From Takakia lepidozioides (lineage: Eukaryota > Streptophyta > Takakiopsida > Takakiales > Takakiaceae), in NCBI GenBank assembly GCA_030704615.1, contig CM060733.1, positions 14,198,001 through 14,262,000 on the forward strand: 64,000 bases of DNA, read 5' to 3'. A program made the position numbers and the translations under genes. Position 1 is the first letter of the stretch. Each line of letters begins with the position of its first letter. Positions 35,311 to 47,754 of this stretch are shown piece by piece. The notes below the pieces were generated by a model that had not been told where the DNA came from, did not search any database, and worked only from the letters and a program-made list of their open reading frames with translations.

Positions 35311-35894
35311 GGAAAATAAATGTTCTTAGAGTATCTCTCTGGAAGCGAAGAAGTCAGAAGAGAACTAAGGAAGCAAATGTGCCAATGCGCTCTCACTGTC
35401 AAAAAGATAGTTGGAAGGTTAGTTAAGTAGCTGACAAAAAAGATAATTGGATTCTGGCTGCGCGGTGCAATGCCCAATTGAAAGAGAGATTCCACAGAAG
35501 ACAAAGCGACCGGTAGTTTTGAGTCTTGATACAAGATCAGATACAAGCGATTTATTTATTGATAGCTCACTGCAGTAAAACGACTGCAGTCACTTATTTG
35601 AAGAGTATTTCATGACCTGCCCAACCCCATGCACGTCTCGACAAGGCACGATCGTGCCATGTTTTAGCTCTTCAGAGCTTGCTTGAAAATCGAAGTTCTA
35701 ACAATCTAGAATTGTTGGATCTAGATGCGGGGAAGTACACGCTCGTGTACAGCCTCACAAAGTCTACAACAAAATCTGGACCACCTTATTTCTATCCTAC
35801 GCAGTCTACACTAAAATCTAGTCCACCTCGTTGACAATCCTAGGACGGAACGGTGATGCTATCCCGCGGCAGGATTCAGCAGTCTACATCAAAT

Positions 35895-37508
35895 CTAGAC
35901 CACCTTGTTGAAAATCCTGCGACGGAGCAGTGAATTAGCAGGATCCTCGCGTTCGCTTCCCTCGACCAGCTGCTTGTTCTGGCAGATCCAAGCGCGAAGC
36001 TCGGTTCCCATCTGCAATCTTCTCAATCACCATTTCCATTGAATGATTAAATCCACCTTTCCACGAGTTCGTTTAGAATCTCAAGCAACAAATTACTGAT
36101 CTCAACTAGATCTTGTAGCAATATTTGCACGCCTTACATATTAGCTGAATGAGATAGTACCCACCTTGCTGGTATGGAGGCTTCTATGCCAGCTGCGCAG
36201 GCCACCTCTTCGATGTCGAAGGGTAAGTTACGGTCAAACTCCTTCATAGCGTGCTTGTCCCCCTCCACCCTCTTCAGATGTGCCACGTGGTGTGATGCAC
36301 AGCGGACTTTCTCACCCTGCAATTACAGTAAATTATCAGAATTCTGCATCTTTCTGCATGTCAAGTGACGATTTCTCCGAACTCTACCGACCCCTCAAAT
36401 TTATCGTCGATAACCGGCATCAGAAACCAAGAGAACTTTCGATGAATCGGCAGCACAAACTCACCTCATTCTCGACGCAACGTTCGAGGAAGACCACAGC
36501 ACATGCATCGTTGGACTTAATCGCCTGCTGATGAAGATCATTTACCTTCTTGTACGCCACCTGTGAACACTCAACGAACCAGCCAATATCAACAAACAGA
36601 ACCATCTTCGTCTTGTTTATGTACAAAAATAGCGCCAAATGACTGTACTTTGTGAACGTACCTTGCATACTGCCAGCATCTCGCTGAAACCGTACAGCAG
36701 ATCAGACTGGTCCCTCTGTGAGAAGCGGTCGGAAGAGATCTGAGCAACAGACCCAATTTCCACCCTCGCACCGCGTTTGGCGAGAAACTCTATGACCCTC
36801 CAGCTATCGTTGATTTCGATTTGGGATTTAATCTGTTGGTAACAACATCACCAAACGTTAAGGTGAGATTTTGAACTCTAGCTAAAATGATAACACTTAC
36901 GCTTTGCAAATCAGCAGGATGAACTGATTACCTTGCAGTACAAGGCCACCCCGGGAAGCGCTACATTGTCATGGCTGAAGAAAGCCGATGCAGCAGCAAA
37001 AAGTGCTGCGGTATTGGCGTGATATCTGCAAGACGAGCCAAATGTCATTAGTGGACGAGTTCAACACAAAACTCGTCTTCCAACAGCCACCTGCATATAT
37101 GTATCCGGACGGGACGGTGACAATGCAAGAAATCACTTGAGATAGTGGGCCTTGAACGCACGCAATGCACTTATTGAGGGCGTTGTCGATCTCAGCGCTT
37201 GCTTGCGGAATGCGCGCCAATGAGGCACTCACATCACCCACTCTTACGCTCTTGATCTGCTCCATCTCCTTCTTGATCTGGTCCAGATTTTTCTGTTAAT
37301 TAGTAACGCAAGTTAAATGTTCCGATCGATATCTGCACAGTCTACATAAGAAAACAGAGTCACTTAAAGCTGCACTTGCTGAACATCAACTGGTCTCGAT
37401 TCTAGCTGGAGCCGAGAACTATAATATAAAATTTCACGTTCGTGACTGTAGCGGGCTGTTTACCTCCTCCGCACAAGGGAAGTCCGCGCCTCCAGCACGA
37501 AAGGCCAT
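35895..37508 (-). CDS. Ferritin-like protein A, seven exons, ferroxidase site lost
   Basis: Exons from the 5' end: 37464-37508, 37162-37292, 36932-37025, 36662-36832, 36465-36560, 36165-36316, 35895-36018; all GT-AG, phases match, 270 residues. The core aligns almost gaplessly with plant ferritin: SAFFSHDNVALPGVA, IEFLAKRGARVEIG, LLYGFSEMLAVCKVAYKKVNDLH, NDACAVVFLERCVENE, VAHLKRV. By human H-chain numbering the iron ligands are changed: E27 to His, Y34 to Phe, E61 to Ile, H65 to Asp, E107 to Cys, and Q141 lost in a one-residue gap; only E62 remains. The N-terminus (MAFRAGGADFPCAEE) is not a plastid transit peptide, so a cytosolic location is likely. A 70-residue C-terminal extension (NLPFDIEEVACAAGIEAS ... 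QNKQLVEGSERED) exceeds ordinary ferritin. Iron storage is doubtful; a structural subunit or new role is inference. Confidence 0.85.
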
Positions 37509-37765
37509 TGTTTCCGGAAGTGTTGATAAATCTGTACGCTTACCTTCGAATGTGCACAACTTACTCAGAAGACCCAGTAACCAAACAATGCGAACTTTTG
37601 AATCGCTTTCTTTCTGTACTAACTAAAATTCTTGCAGCTGCGAAAGCAATGAACACAGGATAACTCACTCACTCACAGTCGATTGAGAAATGTCGCTACC
37701 GAGGTCTTGAGACAGATGCAGGTGAAGAGCACGAAGAAGGATTGTGAGATAACCAGAGAGAGATG

Positions 37766-37782
37766 GGGGTATGTATAGGGCT
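37766..37782 (-). promoter_or_regulatory. TATA-like element of ferritin-like gene A
   Basis: CCCTATACATACCCCC on the minus strand, about 265 bp before the start codon. The same string occurs at the same distance before gene C, inside the region conserved between them. Confidence 0.5.
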
Positions 37783-38146
37783 GGAACTGCGAGTAGAGCA
37801 GGGCTGCACACCCCCCACGCACTCCTCCCACGCAGTCAAGTGCGAGAGACCTGCACTTGCCCGAGCAGCCGCGGCATGCCACCCCATATGTCCACCTCGC
37901 ACTTGTGTGGCCCTGCATGCACTGCGGTTCACCACCAGTAATTCTGATCGTTTACGTTTTTATGTACTTTTTGTTTTTTTTAATGTACATTTGCTAGCCA
38001 TTTGTCTTAAAACTTCTACGTTTCTATCTAAATTTATTTGATATTATTTGATTTAGGAATTTACATGGCTGATGTAAGGTTATTTTTTCCTTACTTAATA
38101 AAATTTATCAGGGCTACAATCGCCCTGTTCACTATTTTAAGAAAAA

Positions 38147-38390
38147 CCTAACAGTTAGTATCTCAGTTGGTAAAGTACACTGAGTGCCATCCGGATGACC
38201 CTGGGGTCAAATCCTGCTACTTGACGGGTGTGGTACACTCTTCTCCCCCTTCCCTGCGCAGGTGTCGCATCAGAAAGCCTTACGGCGAGGTTACTGAGAG
38301 GTTATTTTCTCCTCTCTCTATCAAGGGGCCTGATTCGTGAGCTGTCGATCCCAGGTGTTTCCCTTTAAGAAAAACATTTAAAAAAACAAA
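38147..38390 (+). mobile_element. tRNA-derived SINE, family 1, copy a
   Basis: A-box-like TATCTCAGTTGGTAAAG and B-box-like GGGGTCAAATCCTGC at tRNA spacing. A body ends CCCAGGTGTTTCCCTTT and an A-rich tail follows. Immediately followed by copy b. Confidence 0.75.
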
Positions 38391-38397
38391 AAAAAAA

Positions 38398-38615
38398 CCC
38401 AACAGTTGGTAGCTTACTGCACTTATTGCCACCCAGATGGTTCTGGGGTCAAATCTTGCTACCTGGATAGCTATGGTATGTTCTGGGCGGTGTCCCATGC
38501 GTAAGCCTTCATGGCGAGGTTACTGTGAAAGAGGTTATTTTTCCGCTCACTATTAACTAAGGGGCCCGATTTGTGAGCTGTCGCTCCCAGGTGTTTCCCT
38601 TTTTTAAAAAAACAA
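38398..38615 (+). mobile_element. tRNA-derived SINE, family 1, copy b
   Basis: Tandem second copy: AACAGTTGGTAGCTTACTGC, then B-box-like GGGGTCAAATCTTGC, the same CCCAGGTGTTTCCCTTT end and a longer A-rich tail up to about 38,650. The A-box is more decayed than in copy a. Confidence 0.75.
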
Positions 38616-38649
38616 AAAAAAAACAAAAATTACTTAAAAAAAAAAAAGG

Positions 38650-39740
38650 GGGGACGGAGCATGATGAGGTCAGATGGGATCAGGGATCAACTCCAAGAAA
38701 ATCCTCAGCACTGGACTCATCACTGATCAAAGTATCGTGGAGACAGCAGCAATAGACTTCAGCCTCATTTTGTGTAATTAGGTACCGTGGTTAGTCCGGC
38801 CCAAGTGTGAGAAGAGAGATAATTCCCTGTCCATCTTAGTTTCCCCCACTAAGTTCACTTTGCAACAGTATAATTCTGTCTGCGAGGGAGAACTTCCGTA
38901 TGCAACTTGGTATTCTCTTCCTCGCTCTGGCAAGAATACACTGCCCCTTCCGTTCAACTATGATACGAGAACCAAGTTGCAAAGAAAATGTTGCTTCAGC
39001 AAGATTTATACCTTGAAATGTTGCTGCAGCTCAAATTACAATTGACACTATTGAAGTTTGTGTCACCACTTGCAAAAGCCATGAGGTTTATCACAGCATA
39101 CACCCACTTGGAAGTGGGGACCAATAAACACACCTCCGCATCTGCACATCATGAGCGTCTATCGCCTCTAATAACAATGTTCACAAGTCATTTGAACCCG
39201 TTTGCACTTCACCGTTGCGCCATCGGTTGTACTTATCTAGACCAATAAAAGCTATGATGGAGTCGAACGAACGAACCCAGTATAAAATTAAGAAGTCCTT
39301 GTTGCACAAGCTATGCAGCGTTGGTCGTCGAGAAGGCTGCCATACGAACATCTTGCTGTAACTAGCCCTTTTGTTGGATTTAACCCTCAAGTAGCAACCG
39401 CTGTGTCCATCTCGTGACTAGAACCGCGTTCAAGAGCATCTCTTCTAAGAGTACTCCTCGTGTGATGAATTCAAGGATCGATGCGCTAGTCATGAGTAAT
39501 TCTGAACTAAAATCAATCAGATCAGATCATGTACACATTTATGTACACGTAGTATTCAAATTAGTAGTAATGACACAGAAATTCAGAAACAAGAGCACAT
39601 GTATGGTACACAGCTAAGGGCAGTAGTTCTCAGCACCTGGAACTAAGGATAGATCTATGGCAGAGAATGTCATGCAAGATCTTAGAGGTAGCACAAACAT
39701 GTCTTCCCCTCCGCCGGGTATCTCAGTCGATTGCTTGATC
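38650..39740. other. No gene recognised
   Basis: Intergenic sequence between the SINE pair and module copy B. No consistent exons or repeat landmarks found. Confidence 0.45.
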
Positions 39741-40900
39741 AAAGCCCAAAAAGGTTACTACTTAGGAACCGCTCTGGACAGTAGAGCCAATGCAGGAATT
39801 CTCCAAGTTAGTAGAGGCCAGCAAGGTCTAAACCCGCCACTTATAAGGAGCTGCCTATTACAATCTGCCCATTACCTTCAGCTTAATTACTGCGCCATAC
39901 ATATTTAGTTATAGGTCCCACCTCTAGAAAGCCTTCTTGATTAGTATATTAGATACTTATTAACTACCGTACGTACCAATGACTTTCGTCTAATAAAAAA
40001 GAATTCAAGATACTCAAGATTAGGTGATTCTCACCTAGTGAGTAATCTAGAATTCCATGCTAAAAGCTTAGTCAACCCAGGTCCCATTCCCTCGTGAGAC
40101 AAAAGCTGCCGCCATCTTGAGCAGGTAAAAGGGACTCCAAATTACGCTATAGCTTTGCACTGTGATAGTATGCAGCTCGCATTGACGTGTGCCAGAATTC
40201 GCATACATGGGGCACTTATCATCGCCCAACATTTGAGGCTACTCTTGGGTGTCTTCAGTAATCACAACATGTAATTGGGCGAGGAAAATACCAGCCATCA
40301 AGTTATGAGACCTGCAGAAGCACTAGAGCCAAGACTATATTAGTGTAGACCGTAAGCTGCAGTCCATCCTCCATGCAAAACAGTATAGACCTGGTTATTT
40401 CACCTGAGCCATATACTAGTTTCTAGGATTTGGGATAGTAGCCAGCGATTATCATGAGTGTCTATCTGAAAATGTGCTAAAACTTCATAATATAACCATG
40501 GGGAACCCCTACAGAATGTGGACTAGGGGGCTAGAGAGCAACCCTGTCAGCTATATATCGCCAAGGAAACGTTAAAACAATTGACACAAGGCCACTAGAA
40601 AGAGCTGGCCCACTTGTTACCTTCTTGTTACTTCACTTACTTCCACTTCCCCATCAAAAGCTAACATGGTGCCCAACTATTTTCTATAGAAATATTTTCT
40701 ATAGTTAGTTAACTTATAAAGATTAGTATACAAAGTGTAAATGTACCGAGCCCCGTCTTCAGTGCCCAATATGAACTTTCCATGAAATGAGACACTCTAG
40801 AGCCTTTTGAGCGTGATTCTTGTTACATGAACTTCAGCATTTTCAGATGTGAGTGTCCATACTTCTGAGGTGATAATTCTTGTGTATCGCTAGCATACAC
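39740..40900. repeat. Duplicated module, copy B
   Basis: Same orientation and content as 46,170-47,280 (shared AGATTAGGTGATTCTCACCT, TCTAGAATTCCATGC, TTAGTCAACCCA). It precedes the 3' end of ferritin-like gene B and is more diverged than copies A and C. Confidence 0.7.
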
Positions 40901-41383
40901 GAGGCATACACTTTCAAACTCCAGCTGTTCAGTTCCAGCAATAGTTCAAGAATAGTTGAAAAGATAGTTGAAGCGGAGATTGTAAACAGACGAGAAACAG
41001 GCCATTCGTAAAATCGATGTATTTATGTAGAGCTCACTGCAGTAAGCAATTACAGTCACTTTGAAGAGTATTATGACCTGCCTACAACCCAAAAACCAAG
41101 TGCACTAAAGCTGTGAACAAGACACCCGATCGGTACCTTGCTTTTACTCTGCAGAGATTGCTTGAAAATCTAGACATCTAGAATTGTTATATCTGGATGT
41201 TAGATCGAGGAAGCACTTTATCGTGCCTCTATTTACCCTCTCAACGTCTACAACAAAACCTAGACCACTTTATCTCTGTCCTGCGCATGCAGGATTCAAC
41301 AGTCTAAACTAAAGTTGTTGACAATCCTAGGACGGAGCATGAGTGATGCTATCCGCGCAGGACTCAGCAGTCTACATCAAAAT

Positions 41384-42992
41384 CTAGACCACCTTATTGA
41401 AAATCCTGCGACGGAGCAGTGAATTAGCAGGATCCTCGCGTTCGCTTCCCTCGACCAGCTGCTTGTTCTGGCAAATCCAAGCGCGAAGCTCGGTTCCCAT
41501 CTGCAATCTGCTCAATCACCATTTCCATTGAATGATTAAATCCACCTTTCCACGAGTTCGTTTAGAATCTCAAGCAAGAAATTACTGATCTCAACTAGAT
41601 CTTGTAGCAATATGTGCACGCCTTATACATTTGCCGAATGAGATAGTACCTACCTTGCTGGTATGGATGCTTCTATGCCAGCTGCGCAGGCCAACTCTTC
41701 GATGAGGAAAGGTAAGTTACGGTCAAACTCCTTCATAGCGTGCTTGTCCCCCTCCACCCTCTTCAGATGTGCCACCTGGTGTGATGCACAGCGGACTTTC
41801 TCACCCTGCAATTACAGTTAATTATCAGAATTCTGCATCTTTCTGCATGTCAAGTGACGATTTCTCCGAACTCTACCGACCCCCAAAATTTGTCTTCGAT
41901 AACCGGCATCAGAAACCAAGAGAACTATTCGATGAATCGGCAGCACAAACTCACCTCATTCTTGACGCAACGTGCCAGGAAGACCTCAGCACATGCATCG
42001 TTAACCTTGGCCGCCCGCTGAAGAAGATCATTGGCCTTCTTGTACCCCACCTGTGAACACTCACGAACCAGCCAGTATCAACAGATAGTACCCATATCAG
42101 TGTCTTATGTACAATTGTCTACCAAAATAGCGCCAAATAACTTCATACAAGTTGTTGACGTACCTTGCTTACTGCCAGAAACTCGCTGAAACCGTACAGC
42201 AGATCAGACTGGTCCCTCTGTGAGAAGTGCTCGGCAGAGATCTGAGCAACAGACCCAATTTCCACCCTCGCACCGCGTTTGACGAGAAAGTCTATGACCC
42301 TCCAGCTATCGTTGATTTCGATTTGGGATTTGATCTGTTGGTAACAACATCGCCAAATGTTAAGGTGAGATTTTGAGCTCTATCTAAAATGATAACACTT
42401 CCGCTTTGCCAAATCTGTAGGCTGAACTAATTACCTTGCAGTACAAGGCCACCCCGGGAAGCGCTACATTGTCATGGCTGAAGAAAGCCGATGCAGCAGC
42501 AAAAAGTGCTCCGGTATTGGCGTGATATCTGCAAGACGAGTCAAATGTCACGAGTTCAACACAAAACTCGTCTTCCAACAGCCACCTGCATATATAGGGA
42601 CGGGACAGGGACAATGCAAGAAATCAAGAGATAGTGGGCCTTGACGCACGCAATGCACTTGTTGAGGGCGTCGTCGATCTCAGCGCTTGCTTGCGGAATG
42701 CGCGCCAATGAGGCACTCGCATCACCCACTCTAACGCCCTTGATCTGCTCCATCTCCTTCTTGATCTGCTTCAGAATTTAATTTTAATTTCACGCAAGTC
42801 ATTTGAATGTTTCGATCAGCACTGCTGACCAATATAACAGTGCTCAAACAGAGTCCCTGGATTACTATGAACTAGTATTCTATCTAGGAAAAAAATACAA
42901 CGAAATGTCCATGTTCGACGCTGCAGCGGTTTGTTTACCTCCTCCGCGTAAGGGAAGTTATCCTGAGCGACGTTTCCGCCCCGAGTGGCCAT
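41384..42992 (-). CDS. Ferritin-like protein B, seven exons
   Basis: Exons from the 5' end: 42939-42992, 42650-42765, 42435-42528, 42164-42334, 41955-42050, 41654-41805, 41384-41507. Phases agree with genes A and C; 268 residues. Exons 3, 4, 6 and 7 have exactly the lengths of gene A. Exon 2 starts five codons later because the acceptor is CAG before ATCAAGAAG. The N-terminus differs (MATRGGNVAQDNFPYAEE), exon 5 is diverged (VGYKKANDLL ... FLARCVKNE) and the C-terminal extension reads FLIEELACAAG. The ferroxidase ligands are altered as in A. No stops or frameshifts, so it appears functional. Confidence 0.85.
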
Positions 42993-43235
42993 TCTTGCAG
43001 AAGAGTAGATAGATCTGCGAATGTGCAAAGCCCAATCAGAAGCCCTTTTAACCAAACAATGTGAAATCATTTTTTGCTCTCTATATATACTAACATTCTT
43101 CAAAGCTGGGCACCAACATAATCTGAAACACGTTATCTGCATGAGAACTCACTCTGTCGCTTGAAGAATAACACTTGAGGCTTTCAGGAACATCTGACAG
43201 CGAAGAAGAGTTTGTGAGATAAACAAAGCCGGATC

Positions 43236-43250
43236 GAGATATATATAGGC
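43236..43250 (-). promoter_or_regulatory. TATA box of ferritin-like gene B
   Basis: CTATATATATCTCG on the minus strand, about 250 bp before the start codon. A stronger TATA than those of A and C, in an upstream region not shared with them. Confidence 0.55.
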
Positions 43251-43705
43251 CTGCAAAGTAGAAGCCGAGGATGAGTTAAATCGTAAAAAGACTGCTGGTG
43301 CTGGAATCGCACTGCTCACGTTCCTCCGCATGCCTCCAAGGGAGTCGCTTTGCGTCACTCGTTGTAGCCACCAGCAGCCGCCTCGCAGCCACGTGTCGAT
43401 TCTGCGCACGTGGAGAGTTGTAGGCCTTCCTTACTGGATCGAGAAAATTGTTCACCCGGTTTAAACTCTCTCAGAGTTCTCAGCATTTTTGGGTGATGAC
43501 GTTGGACTGCAACGTACGTAATAGCAAGTAAATCTAGTAAGAATGGCCAGAATTACTGGTGGTAAACCACGGTGCATGCAGGGCCACACGCGTGCGAGGT
43601 GGACACATGGGGTGGCATGCCGCGGCAAGTGCAGGTCTCTCGCACTTGACTGCGTGGGAGGAGTGCGTGGGGGGTGTGCAGCCCTGCTCTACTCGCAGTT
43701 CCAGC

Positions 43706-43720
43706 CCTATACATACCCCC
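43706..43720 (+). promoter_or_regulatory. TATA-like element of ferritin-like gene C
   Basis: CCCTATACATACCCCC, about 255 bp before the start codon, identical to the gene A site. Downstream, CT|GTGAGT near 43,803 and TTCGCAG near 43,931 could bound a 5' UTR intron, also conserved in gene A. Confidence 0.5.
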
Positions 43721-43966
43721 ATCTCTCTCTGGTTATCTCACAATCCTTCTTCGTGCTCTTCACCTGCATCAAGACCTCGGTAGCGACATTTCTCAATCGA
43801 CTGTGAGTGAGTGAGTTATCCTGTGTTCATTGCTTTCGCAGCTGCAAGAATTTCAGTCAGTACAGAGAGAGCGATTAAAGTTCGCATTGTTTGATTACTG
43901 GGTCTTCTGAGTAAGTTGTGCACATTCGCAGGTAAGCGTACAGATTTATCAACACTTCCAGAAACA

Positions 43967-45585
43967 ATGGCCTTTCGTAATGGTGGAGGCATGGCGGACT
44001 TCCCTTGCGCGGAGGAGGTAAACAGCTCGCTACAGTCGCGAACATGAAATTTTTATAATATAGTTCTCGGCCCCAGCTTGAATCGAAACCAGTTGACGTT
44101 CAGCTAGTGCTTGAGTGACTCTGTTTTCTTATGTAGACTGTGGTGATATCGATCGGAACACTTGGACTTGCGTAACTAACACTAAATTTTGGAGCAGATC
44201 AAGAAGGAGATGGAGCAGATCAAGAGCGTAAGAGTGGGTGATGTGAGTGCCTCGTTGGCGCGCATTCCGCAAGCAAGCGCTGAGATCGACGACGCCCTCA
44301 TGAAGTGCATGGCGTGCGTTAATCAAAGGCCCACTAGTTATTTCTTGATTTCTTCCATTGTACCTAGTATGATCCCTTTCCTATAAACTTCGCTCTTGAA
44401 GACGATCTGAACTGAACTCTTGGGACGAATGACATTTGGCTTGTCTTGCAGATATCACTGCAACAGCGCAGCACTTTTTGCTGCGGGATCGGCTTTCTTC
44501 AGCCATGACAATGTCGCGCTTCCCGGGGTGGCCTTGTACTGCAAGGTAAAAGGTCCAGCCTACTGATTTGGCAAAGCGTACGTAGGTGAAGTGTTATTTT
44601 AGCTCTCAAAATCTCACCTCAACATCGGATATTGTTGTTACCAACAGATCAGATCCCAAGTCGAACTCAACGATAGCTGGAGGGTCATCGACTTTCTCGC
44701 CAAACGCGGTGCGAGGGTGGAAATTGGGCCTGTTGCTCAGATCTCTTCCGACCACTTCTCACAGAAGGATCAGTCTGATGTGCTGTACGGTTTCAGCGTG
44801 ATGCTGGCAGTAAGCAAGGTACGTTAACAACTTGTATGAAGTTTTGGTAGACAATTGTACATGAGATATTGATATGGGTTTTATCTGTTAATATTGGCTG
44901 GTTCGTGAGTGTTCAACAGGTGGGGTATAAGAAGGCGAATGATCTTCTTATGCGGGCGATGAAGTGCAACGATGCATGTGCTGAGGTCTTCCTCGCATGT
45001 TGCGTCAAGAATGAGGTGAGTTTATGCTGCCGATTCATCGAATAGTTCTCTTGGTTTCTGATGCCGGTTATCGAAGACAAATTTGAGGGGGACCGTAGAG
45101 TTCAGAGAAATCGTCACTTATGTAGAAAGATGCAGAATTTTGATAACTAGTTTACAATTGCAGTGTGAGAAAGTCCGCTGTGCATCCCACCACGTGGCAC
45201 ATCTGAAGAGGGTGGAGGGGGACAAGCACGCTATGAAGGAGTTTGATCGTAACTTACCCTTCTACATCGAAGAGGTGGCCTGCGCAGCTGGTATAGAAGC
45301 CTCCATACCAGCAAGGTGGGTACTATCTCATTCAGCTAATATGTAAGGCGTGCAAATATTGCTACAAGATCTAGTTGAGATCAGTAATTTGTTGCTTGAG
45401 ATTCTAAACGAACTCGTGGAAAGGTGGATTTAATCATTCAATAAAAATGGGGATTGAGCAGATTGCAGATGGGAACCGAGCTTCGCGCTTGGATCTGCCA
45501 GAACAAGCAGCTGGTCGAGGGAAGCGAACGCGAGGATCCTGCTAATTCACTGCTCCGTCGTAGGGTGTTCAACAAGGTGGTCTAG
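43967..45585 (+). CDS. Ferritin-like protein C, seven exons, inverted copy
   Basis: Exons 43967-44017, 44198-44313, 44452-44545, 44648-44818, 44920-45015, 45164-45315, 45462-45585; GT-AG throughout, 267 residues. Closest to gene A in the upstream region and N-terminus (MAFRNGGGMADFPCAEE). Differences from A include YHCNSAALFAAGS at the position of the first ferritin iron ligands, IRSQVELNDSW, MLAVSK in place of MLAVCK, and FLACCVKNE. The lone retained ligand equivalent to E62 is kept. It is transcribed away from gene B; the two start codons are about 970 bp apart, so B and C are divergently arranged. Confidence 0.85.
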
Positions 45586-46169
45586 ATTTTGCTGTAGACT
45601 GCTGAATCCTGCGCGGGATAGCATCACTGCTCCGTCCCAGGATTGTCAACGAGGTGGACTAGATTTTAGTGTAGACTGCGTAGGATAGAAACAAGGTGGT
45701 CCAGATTTTGTTGTAGATTTGTGAGGCTTTACACGATCGTGTACTTCCCCGCATCCAGATCCAACAATTCTAGATTGTTAAGACTTAGGTTTTCAAGCAA
45801 GCTCTGAAGAGCTAAAACATGGCACGATCGTGCCTTGTCTATTTCAAATAAGTGACTGCAGTCGTTTTGACTGCAGTGAGCAATACATAAATAAATCGCT
45901 TGTAAATCGTCTATCAAAACTGTGATTACTGGTCGCTTTGTCTTCTACGGAATCTCTGTTTCAGTGGGCGTGATGCCCAATGTGTGGGGCTTGCACCGCG
46001 CAGCCAGAATCGAATATTTTTTTCCCAACTATTAATCAACTATCTTTTCTATGTCAAAGGGAGTGCATTGCATTGCTACCTCATTTCTCTTCTGTACAAC
46101 CTGATTCGCTTCCCTCTGGCCATTCAGGCAGGCAAAAGGACTCACACTGGCTCTCACCTAAGACGTTAG

Positions 46170-47280
46170 TGGAGCCCCAGTAGATTTTGCCTCAGAGCCC
46201 TTGGAAAAAGGTGACTAGGAACAGCTCTGGACTACAGCCAATGGAGTTCTCCCAGTAAGTAGCAGCACCTAATTAAACCCACCAGTGTAAAAAAGCGCTA
46301 CAGGTTACTCCAATTAGTGATGCCCCTTCCCATTACCATCCACCCACCTTCAGCTTACATCATACATAGTTGACTGTGGTACCAATGACTTCCTCTGATA
46401 AAAGGAATTCTTTGCTCAAGATTAGGTGATTCTCACCTCTACTTTTCTAGAATTCCATGCAAATAAAATTTAGTCAACCCAAATGTTCCCTGGTAGAGAC
46501 AAGGCACCACCATCTCAGGTAAAACAGTCTTTTGAGTCCTATGTCTAACAAATGCTGGCACATGCACTTGATGAAACCCTAGAGGATATTATTAATACCC
46601 AAAAAGATTGCATTGTATTTATACATGAGTAAACCATCTCAAACTTGAGAACGAAACCTGGCTCCACATGGGGCACTTATCAATGGCCAATGAGGCCACT
46701 CTATGAAGGTGTCATCAGTAACCACAAAACATCAATACCAGCAGTCAAGTTTTGAGATGTAGAAGCACTGGAGCTTATAAACCGCACCATACGTACTGCA
46801 AGCCTACATGTGACACATTACGGAACTAGTATTCGCGTAATATTCGCCTCTGGTGCAAGTTCCGATTCGGGATGAAGACAGAGTTTGTTAGCGTCTATCA
46901 AATTTATGTGCAAATACTTCATAATATACACAAGCAAGGGGAACCCCAACAGCTAGGGTGGCCATTGTGGGGTAGAGATCAAGCATCTTATTGCAGCAAG
47001 GATGGAAAACTAAAACAATCGACACCAAGCGAGTAGAAAGCGCTGGCACTAGTTGTTCACACTTTCAGAAGCTAACATGGTGCCCTAGTTCTAAGGCCTT
47101 GATCCGAGATCACTATACACAACGCAAATGAACTGAGCCGATGTACCTCACTACTATCAGCGTTAGATCAGTGTCTTCAATGCCCAATTGATATGAATCC
47201 CCATGAAATAAGACCATTAGAGCATTGATTTTTGTTACCGAACTTGCTGTAGACGGGAACTCTGCCGCAGTTCTCCTGAT
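46170..47280. repeat. Duplicated module, copy C
   Basis: Direct-orientation copy of 39,740-40,900 and 34,500-35,310, lying beyond the 3' end of gene C. The gene is inverted relative to A, but this module is not. Confidence 0.8.
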
Positions 47281-47384
47281 GTGACCCAAGCACCAGCGTC
47301 CGAGGCTTGCGGTTTGGGACATCTCAACGCTACAAAACAAAACAAAACATACGTCTAGCTTCATATATTGACTGGGGTAGTTTG

Positions 47385-47705
47385 TGCCGTTGGCCTAAGT
47401 GTCCACGTGAAAGATCTTATATGTATCCCAGTGCGTCATATGCTGAGGCCACCTCTAGGGTAGCATGTGCCTTTGGCCCATGTATGAGTAGTTGAAATCT
47501 AAGACCAAGTGCAATTTCCTATGTATCCCCATTCGTCTCCTATGTCGAGGCCCAAGTGCTACCTCTAGTGTAGCCTATGCCGTTGGCCCATGTGTGAAGA
47601 ATTGAAATCTAACTCCCATGTAGAGGCCCAAGTGTCCAATGTCATATAACTTGCCCAAATGCAATCTCCTATGTATCCAAGTACGTCTCCCATGTCAAGG
47701 CCCAA
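47385..47705. repeat. Tandem repeat, about 120-130 bp unit
   Basis: Two and a half copies sharing CCTATGTATCC, GTCTCCYATGTCGAGGCCCA, CTACCTCTAGTGTAGC and GTTGGCCCATGTGTGA. Confidence 0.75.
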
Positions 47706-47754
47706 TTTATTTTTTTCCATTATTAATTTATTGAGTAATAATATATCCATTCAT

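Noticed and set aside
35895-45585. Four-helix cell-death (HeLo/RPW8-like) domain for the triplicated genes
   Set aside because: The near-gapless ferritin alignment through DNVAL, KRGARV, the LH-NDA segment and VAHLKRV explains the sequence better.
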